NCBI GenBank assembly: GCA_009801015.1
Contig: VHZZ01004417.1
Location: 10,224-41,375, forward strand
From: Silene noctiflora
Taxonomy: Eukaryota > Streptophyta > Magnoliopsida > Caryophyllales > Caryophyllaceae
Length of the DNA: 31,152 nt
Reading direction: 5' to 3'
In this document: positions 11,262-20,703 of the stretch, in pieces
Numbering within the stretch: position 1 is the stretch's first letter
Layout of the letters: every line of letters starts with the position of its first letter
The notes under the pieces: generated by a model
The model's database searches: none
What the model was told of the DNA's origin: nothing
What the model saw: only the letters and a program-made list of their open reading frames with translations
Made by a program: the position numbers and the translations under genes

Positions 11262-11553
11262 ATACTCTATGGTGTATCTTCGAGTTTTTCGGTTTTCTAT
11301 GGTATACCCTTACATTTTTGAAATTCTATGGTGTACCTAGTTTGTGTTTATTAACAGTGATTTATTATTCTTTTTACATAGTATGGTGATACAAAATTAA
11401 CAAGTGTTTGTTTGATAGTGATAAAGTTAACGGAGAGTCAAAGAAGGTCATGGTAGAGAAATAACTAAGAAGTTTAGGGGTACAATGCAAAATATAAAAA
11501 ATGTAAGGGTACAATATAGAAAACCAAAAAACTCAAGGGTACACCGTAGAATA
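11262..11553. mobile_element. MULE-like MITE with long terminal inverted repeats
   Basis: The left arm (11262-11338) and the reverse complement of the right arm (11475-11553) share the order CTATGGTGTA...CGAGTTTTTCGGTTTTCTAT...TACCCTTACATTTTT. That makes imperfect inverted repeats of about 75 bases around a core of about 135 bases. Long terminal repeats without coding sequence are typical of Mutator-derived MITEs. A possible 9-base target duplication (GTTATTGTT on the left, GTTATTTTT on the right) is weak. Confidence 0.55.
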
Positions 11554-11677
11554 TCACTAGTTATTTTTATTGTGTTTGAAACTTTGAATCCAATATGTGA
11601 CATCGATCGTCTTTATTTGTTAGCTTAAGAAACCAAAAAATATTGCTTATTTAGCAAGTCTCTAAGCATAACGTCTT

Positions 11678-11743
11678 TAATAAATTTGGATATTTATTCT
11701 AGTATATCATGTAATAAATTTGGATATTTATTCTAGTATATCA
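11678..11743. repeat. 34-bp tandem duplication
   Basis: The phrase starting 'taataaatttggatattt' occurs at 11678 and again at 11712. The two copies are identical over about 32 bases (to 'agtatatca'). Confidence 0.9.
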
Positions 11744-12980
11744 GGGGAGATTTTCCAGGGAAAATAGATCGACGACTTCTATAAATGTGAAGTACATTTC
11801 ACATTACGAGAAACACGTTTATACAATTTGTCATTTTCTTAAAATGATTAAAAAGTGACACGAGATATATGTTGTTTTAGGAGACGATTCACTTAAAACG
11901 TTCCGAGTACTTAACATGCCCATTCTGAGTAAAAAAGGGAAAATAAAGTTGTTTCTAGAGGCGTGTTACACACAAGTAAAAGTACCCCGTATAACAAATA
12001 TCTTACCTCTTTATTACATTTTGTTGTTAAAAAATGAAAAAAATAACCTCAAACTAGTTGTATTGTGCTATATTCATGTTCAAGTTAAATACAAACGATT
12101 AATAATATCCCCAATTATATTAATCTTTTAGTACAATCCATAAAATTAGTCAATATGCTAATCTTCTTACTATTTGATTAATGATTAAGCCATTTTACAT
12201 TTGTTGTGCTCATAATTTCATATAGTATCAAGCTAGCGAAGTAATTTTTCATATAGTATACAATTTTCGTGTTCGAAATCTTAGCACAAACCAAATCATT
12301 TGAAATTTTTGAACATTATCTCATTTTTTTCGTATTACAAATTATTACCAATGTTATCCTAGAAGAATTTTTGAGAATAAGATATTTCACATAGAAAAAA
12401 CTCAAGTTTTGATATCTAAAATTCATAAACTTTTAAATAAAAAAGATAAAAGAAAAGCATAACTACACAATGTATAAATACATGTGTATAAAATATATGA
12501 GTATAAATATATGTGTGTATATACACAATGTATAAATACATGTGTATATACATATACACAATGTATACATACATACATACATACAAACATATACTCGTAA
12601 ATTCTTTCAAAAAAACCATACTCCTAAAAATACACTCTATGTCTCTAAAATACCATTTTGCTATTTGATTGTTTCAAACTTTCAATTAATACTACTTTCC
12701 ACTTTACCTTATATTTCATCATTTTCAAAGTTCGATTACAATTTTTCCAATTCTTTTCTTTTATCGTACATAAATACCACTCACTAGTCATATTATATAC
12801 TCATATGTGTTATAAACTCATAAATCGTCAATTTACAGATGTCAACTAGCTTAATCCGTGAATTCTAAGTTAATACGGACTTCGATTTTAGAACCTAGAA
12901 AGCCACCTTGGCTTTTGTATTATGTTTCACTCCGTTTTTGTTTTTCACTTTTCCTTTTTTATATTTTCGCATTTTGAGGT
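11744..12980. other. AT-rich intergenic DNA with TACA/TATG microsatellite
   Basis: No gene was seen. At 12465-12595 the phrase 'acacaatgtataaatacatgtgtata' recurs, followed by (TACA)n near 12566-12582. The short open frames over this segment are rich in Tyr, Ile and His and come from the repeat itself. Confidence 0.5.
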
Positions 12981-12989
12981 GTGCGACTA

Positions 12990-13077
12990 CCAATGGACGA
13001 TTCTAAATGATGATTTATGCAGCCGACCCCAAACCATTTTGGGATTAAGGCTCTAATCTTCTTATTGTTGTTTGTTT
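12990..13077 (+). mobile_element. 3' part of a TTG-tailed plant SINE
   Basis: The sequence 'gatgatttatgcagccgaccc', then 'caaaccattttgggattaaggct', ending in a degenerate ttattgttgtttg tail, matches the familiar 3' end of TTG-tailed plant SINEs (GTAGCCGACCCCAA...TTTGGGATTAAGGC...TTGTTG). The tRNA-like 5' head is not recognisable here. Confidence 0.5.
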
Positions 13078-13216
13078 TTGGTACAATTAGGTGATGAATT
13101 CATAAGAGGTAATACTCAAGATCTAAGTTCAAATTCCGCCGATAACAAAATCCCCTTATAGACCAAAAAAATAAATGGTACAATTTACGTATTTTGGAAA
13201 GTAAATACAGTACATG

Positions 13217-13232
13217 TATATATATATAAAAA
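13217..13232 (+). promoter_or_regulatory. TATA box of the RING1 gene
   Basis: TATATATATATAAAAATA lies about 190 bases before the RING1 start codon. A start of transcription near 13250 would give a leader of about 165 bases. This also argues against using the upstream in-frame ATG at 13214, which lies on the TATA box. Confidence 0.55.
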
Positions 13233-13299
13233 TACATCCAAGTCGCAGTATTTCTCTCACGACAAGGAAGAGAACCCAGCAAACCAAATACACAAAAAT

Positions 13300-13414
13300 A
13301 ACACACTCAACCACCCTCTCTATCTCTCTCTATTTCACCACCACCGCCCCCGCCACTCTTCCTCTCCCCTCGCCGTGTCAACCACCGTCTCCACCGCCTT
13401 CACATCCCACAACA
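13300..13414 (+). promoter_or_regulatory. CT/CCACC-rich 5' leader of RING1
   Basis: The leader holds a CT run (ccctctctatctctctctat, about 13313-13332) and then C-rich sequence up to the ATG. CT/GA repeats in plant leaders are known targets of BPC GAGA-binding factors, which recruit Polycomb proteins. Their use here is inference. Confidence 0.35.
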
Positions 13415-16400
13415 ATGCCGTCCCCACCGCACACGACCGACGTCAACTCTTCCGACGTCCACAACTCCCAAATTCACCAATACAATAATAACGACATTAA
13501 TAATAGAGATGTGGAGGAAAATGGTGAAGATAAAGATGTTGAAAACAATGAAGATACTGATGTTATTGATGTTGATGATGATGAAGAAGACGAAGAAGAA
13601 GATGATGATGATGATGATGAGGACGAAGAAGAAGAAGAAGATGATGATGATGAAGGTGGTTTTGTTGTATACTTTGTTTTAATCTTAGTACTCCGTATTT
13701 GTTAATTTTGGTTAGAAAATGTTACGAATCAGTAGCGGAACCAGGATTTATAGCTAGTAGCAGTATAAATTAATTAGGGGGCGAGCGAGCAATGCATTAA
13801 GATAAACGGGCACGGAACTTTTTTTTCATAAAAAAATTGACCAAAGTTTTTATTGTATTGTACGGGTGGGCGAGCGTTTCTGCTAGACCTTAGTTGCGCC
13901 ACTAGGTAAGTAGTTATGCAATATTTATATGGAACAACCAGGGGATTAGCAGAGGCGCTCGCCATGATAATATGATAATAAAAAGTTCTTAAAGTAAATT
14001 TTAGTTGATTTTTCCTCTACAAATTTACCTTATTGCATTACTAACTCGTCCCCTTAAATTTGTCGCCCCGTAACTATAAATCCTAGTTTGACCATTGCGT
14101 ACATGGTAGCGGTTTATGTTTTGATCGTACAATGTTATGTTATTTAAATTATAATTTATAAAGTGATGAACTAATAGCTACCCACAATTTGTATGGTGTT
14201 TTTGTATGTGGGTTTTGATTTGCTTGAAATAATTTTACTGCAACAAATAATACAGCTGACTTTTATCTCGTTTTTTAACTTTTTACTGTACTTTTTGTGA
14301 TTATTAGATGAAAATATGAGTCAATTAAGCAGCGGTGGTGAAGATGAATGCGACAATAAGGAAGAGTACGCTTTTCTTCTAGTGCTATTTTTTTTAAAAT
14401 TTTTTTTTACTGTTTTCTGTGGTTGTAAATATCGTGTGTAATTAGCAAAAAATTGGTAAGTTTTATAACGAGGAAGGTTAAAGTTGTTCATGTTTGATGA
14501 ATTAGTTGTATGTTTTATGCATTAATTATGGATTGGTTATTTTTGTTAATATGCTGTTTTTGTAAAAATCTAAATAAAATTAACAAGCTTATATGATGAG
14601 GTTGAGTGGTAAGATATGAGTGTCCTACTTTATAGTAATTTGGATTGGATGTTGGGTTTTTGATTACATTTTTATGTGGAGTTGACATTTTTAGTGTGAA
14701 TTTTATTTGTGGGTGATGATGATTTGGTTATGGTTAATTTAGAATGTAAGCTAGTTGACATCTACGCCAAGACTCTCATTTTAATAATCGGGATTGGGTT
14801 TTCTTGGTGATCAGTGTTGAAGATACGTTTGGGGTTTGTAGGTTGTTATGTTGTGTTGCTCTGCCTTTTGTGGTTGTCAATGTTGATCACTCTGGTTTAT
14901 CCTCTTGTAAGATGGAGAAGTTGATTGTTGCATGCAATCTGCAGTGTGATGTGAATGTGCATTCCTGATTTCCTGGTATCGCTTCCTTGTGTAAGGAGAT
15001 ATTGCCTGTGTTAACGAGTCATAAACTGGTTAAGACTTTAAGTACTTGGTTAACTGGTTTGATCAGTTTTCAGCAAATAATGTATCGGTTCAAGGGTGTT
15101 TTTATATATAACACTCTATCACGAGTGAAGAGCAAATTAAGTATTTGATGTGACGTATGCATATCGAATTAGGCAATCTTAGTTATGTATACAGTGTGTA
15201 GATGTAGGATCTAGAAACTGCATGAAGCCATTTTAAATCCTACCAGTATTTGAATTTTTGTTCTGTGATGTATTCTGCTGTCATGCATGCCTGGTAGCTG
15301 GTTGTTCGTGGCTTCCCCAGTGATGCTCATATATCTGTTCATATCATGGCTGAGATCTTGAATACAGAATTATCCTTTTCTGTTTAGCATGCATACTGTT
15401 TAGTTGTGGACTTCTTGGTAAGAACATTAGATTATGAAACGAAAAAATGATGCGAGTGAGTTGTGCAGCTTTTAGCAAACATAGCTGCATGCCAGTATAT
15501 TGCAGGCTTGCAGCTGGCGTACTTCCCGTCTGTCTGTTGTTATTTTATTGTGGATTGAAATATTCAACGGTTATAACCAGACAATCTGCAATTAGCAAGT
15601 TATAATGCTGTTGAACGGATTTCTCTCTGTTTTTCTATCTTGAACTGCTTCATGATTTTGATAAGAGTTTTTGAATTGTTGGCTGTTGGAGTGGATGTAA
15701 TACAATTTCTAAACTAATGATTGATAGCATGTCAGGGTAACTTCGCATGCAGAAATAATGATTACCTGTCAGTCTGAAGAAGGGATACATTTACCAACTG
15801 GGTTTCGTATTTATTTTACTTGTGTGTAGGATCTTACGATGATAAATAGATAATGCACATGTTGAGAAGGCATTCAGTCTAACAGTGTCTACTTTGCTGT
15901 CATGCATGTACTTTTGTTTTTAAGGAAACCCATGCACAGAAGTATCCAATCTTCAACTGATGTTCTGTTGTCGCTTATTACATATTTTTATTGTTCGATA
16001 TGCTTATAGTGATACTCTTATATCTATCTTGGCAGATTTGTTCTTGTGAGATTGTCGGATATACGCAAAGAAGTACAATGTCCAATTTGTCTTGGTATGG
16101 CGAAGATGTCTTTTTTTATTTTTATTTTTAAAGGTCTTTAGTAAGTGATGTATGTCATGTTTAAGTTGAATTGGCGTTAATGGGAATATGCTGTATGTGT
16201 ATGCTATAGGCTTATTGTAGTTAATTATAGTCCTGCTCTAAGTGGACAGAAAATGGCTAAAAGATAGACCCCTTCCTGATGAAATATGACAGAAAAATTG
16301 CGTTGGAATTCTTTTTTTGGAATGTTCACATCTTAAACTACCCCGGCCCCTCTACAGCCAGAAAAACTGCTCTGGAATGCAAATTATTTTTCTGAAGGTG

Positions 16401-19381
16401 TACCTATTGTATATAGTGAGAAAATAGTAGTCAAGTTAACTACCAAAGTCAAAGGGTGACAATGTAGATGGGATGAAGGCAGAGTACAATTTTGATGAAT
16501 GATGACTGATCGTTCCTTTCCAACGACGCTATATAAGAACCAGTTCCCCAATCCACTTTTTATTTTGCAGTAGAATGGATTGAGAAAGCACTCTCTGAGA
16601 AGCTTTCTTTGCTTTGCATTGTTATGCTTGGTGTAGTTCAGGAGTGGCATTGGCTTGTAACAGCTATTTTCAGCATGTACTGTTCCTTCTGTTGCTATCC
16701 GAAATCCACTTCAGGACTGTTTAAACCAATGCTACGCGAACATAGTGCGGCGGTCCTTTAGGTTTCCTGAATTACTGCAGCAAATCATGTTGTGCTATTA
16801 AGATAGCCAAAGTTAGCATATAAACCCGTCTCATGATAAAATACTCATGAGGCCGACCCATACAAGGGAGTACAGAGTAGTTAGTATTACGGCTTTGTTG
16901 TTGTTGTTGGTGGTGGTGTTGTGAGTTAATTGGCTATATGGTGTATGTACGGTTTTTATTTAAGTGGGTTGGCCTCGCATTATATAAATATAAGTTCATT
17001 GTCAAGACACAGTGTGTTTCTGTTTATGCCATGATTCATTAGTTTCTCTGGTGCATGTCGTAGGGATAATCAGGAAGACAAGAACGGTTATGGAATGTCT
17101 TCATCGCTTCTGCAGAGAATGCATCGACAAGTCCATGCGATTGGGGTATTTGGAGAATTTTGTTTGGTTCCAAAGATTGTATAGACAAGAACATCAATTC
17201 AGACAATACACAGTTTTTTTGAAACAGCCATGTCCAGATATTGTCTGAATGCTGTTCATTTTTTTTGACTAGATAATGACATAATATATAGTTAACTTCT
17301 ATCTTTAAAAACAATAAACAGCAACAATGAATGCCCCGCTTGCCGCACACATTGTGCTAGTCGAAGGTCTCTTAGGGATGATCCTAACTATGATGCATTA
17401 ATTGCTGCTATATATCCGGATATTGATCAATATGAAGAGGAGGTATGCTTCTCTGACAGAAAATTTAACTAAAAATGTCTTGATCATCATTATTTATTTA
17501 ATTATTTTTTCTCAATCTAATAATTTATGTTGTCACAGGAACTGTCTTATCAAGAAGATGAAAAAGCTCGAAACATGCAGGTCAGGCACTCTTCTTTAGA
17601 TTCGTGGCACCAGAACTTCTTACATATGGACTTCCACAATTCATCTGTAATTCTGATGATAATGTTACTTTGAGTAGATTTCCACATTTTTATCGCCGTC
17701 AAGCTATTGAAACTGATAAATCCTGTAAAAAGGTGGTCTCACTTGGTGCTTTTAGTGAGACTCTTCCACATTAAATCCAATCCTTATTGCATGTCTCATA
17801 ATTTTATATGTGAGACGGTCTCTTAGAGAAATTGCTGACTGAAAATTGAATGTCTTTGGGCAGATTCAAGCTGCAATTGCCCAAACTTTTCGCAGGCAGA
17901 CAGAGGCACTGAGCAAGAAGCGCAAAAGATCGCATGCCACTTATCGCAGGAGAAGAAATTATAAATCTGAGGACGAGGAAGAAGCTAATGCTCATGATGC
18001 CGGGAAAGATTCTTCCTCTCAAGATGAGCGTAGTACTGAGGTTAAATCTAGAAGGCCAAAGAGATGGAAAGGCAACTCATCAGCAGCAGGTGCTAGTGGA
18101 GATGGAGGTGTGAATGAACATGATCAAGAGGTGAACAAGGAAGCTACGGTTACACCTGTAGGGTGGGTTGGAAGCTCTGAAATGCTTGCCTGGGGAAAAG
18201 GTGGCCTAAGGAGTAACACCAGACATGGCAGTGGGGCTGGTGGTAATGGTAAACATTCACGCAACCGCCTTGCAAAACTGAGTGACCATCTCCGGAATTT
18301 GAAAGAGAATGAAAGTGAGGTAATGTGATCACATTACACCGTAGGCTGAAACTGGACTGCAGTAGTCATTAAATCACCATAATATCCTAAAATACTCGAT
18401 TAGCTCAGCTTTTTTTTATATTTAATATACTATTAGCTAGATCACTCTATATTTTTTCCGGGGAAGGTTTCTGAAATTGGTTAATGTTCTTCCAGATGGA
18501 AATCCAAGTGGTACTCATTTCTCTTGATCAGCAAAGACCGTCTGCTTTACAGTATTCCTTCTTATCCAGCAGGCCTGCCCTATCTGTTGGGCAATTATGC
18601 CAAGTATGTCGTTCAATTTGAAGTTGGTTACTTTCCGTCACCTTTGCATGTTAGTTCAACTCCTTGTAATCGCTCCTAATTTGGCTATCCTTTCAGTATA
18701 TTTCTGTACAGACATCGTTGCCACCTGACCGAGTAGAAATATTGGCAGCAAAAGGCCCTTTCTCAACCATACAAGGTCAAGTATCAAGTTCTTGTGCATT
18801 GCAGGCATGCAACAATGATTTGCAAGTATTGGATATGAAGGAAACTTTGGGTGGGCTTAGAGCCACAACTAATTTTTCACAGGGCCATCTGGTAAGTTTT
18901 GTATGCCCTTACGGAGAACCAGTGTCAACAGAGAACACGGTCCATCAACAACATTAGCTAGGTGTCGTAAGGGTTCCAATCTGGGACTTCGTGGGTGGGC
19001 TAAACTTAAGGGGGTTAAATTGTACGCGGTCTTACCCTCTCCCATTGTTATGTTACGTTCTATGTTACTAAAACTCAGGTACAGGTCTTAGGCAAAATTA
19101 CATATCCAAGTGTCAGACTCTCCGTGACTAGAACTTTGAGACTCAGGACCATGTTCTAATTTCTTAGGTAAGGGTGCCGGTACAGGGACACATCTGCAAA
19201 ACAGAAAATTAATCAAAGATGTATTTAAATTTTTAGAAGTGAAATGGAGATATATTTAAGTCATAAGGCAAAATTTGCCCAATAGTGAATAGACAGAAAT
19301 AACACAAGTCGTATATTTTGACAATTGTTTCCCCATTGTTAATTTCAGACGTTGGCATACCGGCAAAAGGCGTCAACTTAG
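13415..19381 (+). CDS. RING1: RING1-type PRC1 E3 ubiquitin ligase
   Basis: Exons: 13415-13655, 14308-14365, 16036-16094, 17064-17145, 17322-17442, 17539-17580, 17864-18319, 18496-18603, 18697-18891, 19349-19381. The joined frame is open (464 aa) and all junctions are GT-AG and in phase. Residues about 45-80 are an Asp/Glu tract. A C3HC4 RING finger follows '[17 protein letters not shown]': C115, C118, C131, H133, C136, C139, C151, C154. Next come the conserved [17 protein letters not shown] segment, basic nuclear-localisation-like clusters (KKRKR at 219-223, RRRR at 229-232) and a C-terminal RAWUL-like domain (about 355-464, ending LAYRQKAST). This is the architecture of plant RING1A/B, which with BMI1 proteins monoubiquitinates histone H2A for Polycomb repression. 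The ATG at 13415 was chosen because the upstream in-frame ATG overlaps the TATA box. Paralogue A or B cannot be decided by eye. Confidence 0.93.
13731..14097. mobile_element. AGTGGCGGA-family MITE in RING1 intron 1
   Basis: The left end reads AGTAGCGGAACCAGGATTTATAG. The right end, on the other strand, reads GCAATGGTCAAACTAGGATTTATAG, so the ends are inverted copies. An internal inverted end 'gttgcgccact' (13893-13903) suggests either a 173-bp element within a larger one or two neighbouring copies. Related termini occur at 20897-21001 and 27062-27147. Confidence 0.5.
14929..15936. promoter_or_regulatory. RY-motif cluster in RING1 intron 2
   Basis: Eight CATGCA/TGCATG sites occur within 1008 bases: 14929-14936 (TGCATGCA), 15219-15224, 15282-15289 (CATGCATG), 15388-15393, 15486-15491, 15746-15751, 15901-15908 (CATGCATG) and 15931-15936. 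Two of them share a perfect 14-base context, TGCTGTCATGCATG (15276-15289 and 15895-15908). RY motifs are bound by plant B3 proteins (VAL1/2, ABI3, FUS3, LEC2). Regulatory function here is inference. Confidence 0.45.
16846..16980. repeat. Inverted-ended repeat with TTG tract in RING1 intron 3
   Basis: CATGAGGCCGACCCA at 16846-16860 is mirrored by GTGGGTTGGCCTCGCAT at 16964-16980. Between them lies 'acggctttgttgttgttgttgg' (about 16889-16910). The GGCCGACCC...GGCT(TTG)n order also resembles the 3' end of the SINE at 12990-13077, so this could be a SINE remnant, a small MITE, or one in the other. Confidence 0.35.
17735..17830. repeat. GTGAGAC-type inverted repeat in RING1 intron 6
   Basis: 'ggtggtctcac' near 17732-17742 and 'gtgagacggtctctta' near 17811-17826 are inverted copies around an AT-rich middle that contains further 'gtgagactc' and 'gtctcat' words. 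It resembles short palindromic repeats common in plant introns. Boundaries are uncertain. Confidence 0.35.
18955..19060 (-). mobile_element. Au-SINE-like fragment in RING1 intron 9
   Basis: On the minus strand the region contains 'gggtaagaccgcgtacaat' followed by a C-rich segment, close to the well-known GGGTAAGGCTGCGTACAAT phrase of plant Au-type SINEs. Neither end, tail nor target duplication was identified. Confidence 0.4.
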
Positions 19382-19721
19382 ATGGCTCGTGGGGCAGTTA
19401 CACTGGCCATCCCAAGGATCGAATTGCCAGGATGTTGGACATAGTAAGGTTATATACATTTATATATAGGTTTAGAATCTGAAGAGGGGTTTCGGAAATG
19501 TTGTCCGACACTTCTTGGATGTTTTAAGGATGGTATACTCGGTTAAGGTTACTTACAAGAGCTGCTATCTTATTAGTTATGTACTGGTAGAATTCTCAGA
19601 TGTCACAGTTTTTCCAGCCTGTGAAATTGAAATGTATGAGTTAGTCTTCCTGCTAATTGTGGATATTTCATCGCGATTTAATCAGATATTAAGCTTAATC
19701 TCGTTACTGCTCAGGTACTGA

Positions 19722-19743
19722 AATAAATCAGATATCGAATAAA
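19722..19743 (+). terminator. Candidate polyadenylation signals of RING1
   Basis: Two AATAAA hexamers (19722-19727 and about 19738-19743) lie about 340-360 bases after the RING1 stop codon, a reasonable 3' UTR length. Plant signals are loose, so other sites are possible. Confidence 0.35.
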
Positions 19744-20258
19744 CTGCCTCGTACTGAACATCGAATGGGCTCTATGTTTGTTCAGATAGCCAGTCACCGG
19801 TTTGTAAAGTGATGAGTTTAATTGTAATTGGTTTTGAGTCAGAGTATCGGGTATGCACGAGTCAGAGTCGGGTTGGATTATCCTTGGTCAGTTTCATTGA
19901 GCTGTTTACGTATTCTATTTTGGGTTGTTCCATTTGATTGTTTACGTTTCTATTTTTGGACAAGTTATGAGCCTGTAAATGACGAAAGTGCCCTTTTAAT
20001 TAATCCAAGCTCATCCGTTCAACCCGTTTGGACAATTTACAACATCACCCCACCTATTTAATCTCTCCTAAAAACTAGTGCAAAAAGCAAATGTAAACAA
20101 CTTAATAGAACGGAGGAAGTATCGGATATCTAAAGAACTAGGATAGGACTATAGTCTATAGGAGTACGACAGAAGTTACTTCCGTAGGAATTACTAATCG
20201 ATTTAAACTAATCAAAAAAAATGTTAGATTAATCGAATTATAAATAACCCAACTTGAA

Positions 20259-20435
20259 CCCATGAGCACTTAGATTTTTTGGCAAGGGGTTGTTCTTCCT
20301 TAATCAAAGATCTTGTGTTCGATATCTGGGAAAGCAACAGTGTTAAAACTCATGAAAAAGAGCTTTTCCGCTCTAGTGGTCCTACCCGGCTCAAATCCGG
20401 ATTTTACCGAATTGTTTACAAAAAAAAAAAAAAAA
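20259..20435 (+). mobile_element. SINE with A tail and target-site duplication
   Basis: A tRNA-like head is suggested by an A-box-like 'ttggcaaggggttg' (about 20279-20292) and a B-box-like 'gtgttcgatatc' (about 20312-20323). About 100 bases later the element ends in a run of A (20420-20435). It is flanked by CCAACTTGAA (20249-20258) and CCAACTTAAA (20436-20445), a 9/10 match expected for a target duplication made by LINE-type priming. It lies in the upstream region of the carrier gene. Confidence 0.6.
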
Positions 20436-20576
20436 CCAACTTAAAATGGCCCAAATCATTCAATTGAAATGACCAACATTATAAACTAGCCATATCGACC
20501 CAATAACAGTGTATCCAACATACAATCAACCTAAAGCGAATTCGATACAACCGAATAACCCGTTTACCAAGTCCGT

Positions 20577-20590
20577 GTTATATATTTTTC
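20577..20590 (+). promoter_or_regulatory. TATA-like box of the mitochondrial carrier gene
   Basis: GTTATATATTTTTC lies about 120 bases before the start codon at 20704, and the leader after it is C/A-rich. It is positionally reasonable as a TATA box but was not tested. Confidence 0.4.
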
Positions 20591-20703
20591 CCCGTATCCC
20601 ACATCTGATATCTCCATTCGTAAATCTCGAAAAACCTAATAATAACACACATTTACTCAATTACTCCTACAATGGAAGCATGATCAAGTGAAGGTTGGTA
20701 ATT

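Noticed and set aside
13214-13414. Upstream in-frame extension of the RING1 frame
   Set aside because: Its ATG overlaps the TATA box, and the sequence to 13414 looks like a CT-rich leader; the extension has no RING1 family similarity.
17146-17248. Continuation of the RING frame past 17145
   Set aside because: This is intron read-through; the RING finger continues at 17322 with the missing NNECPAC segment.
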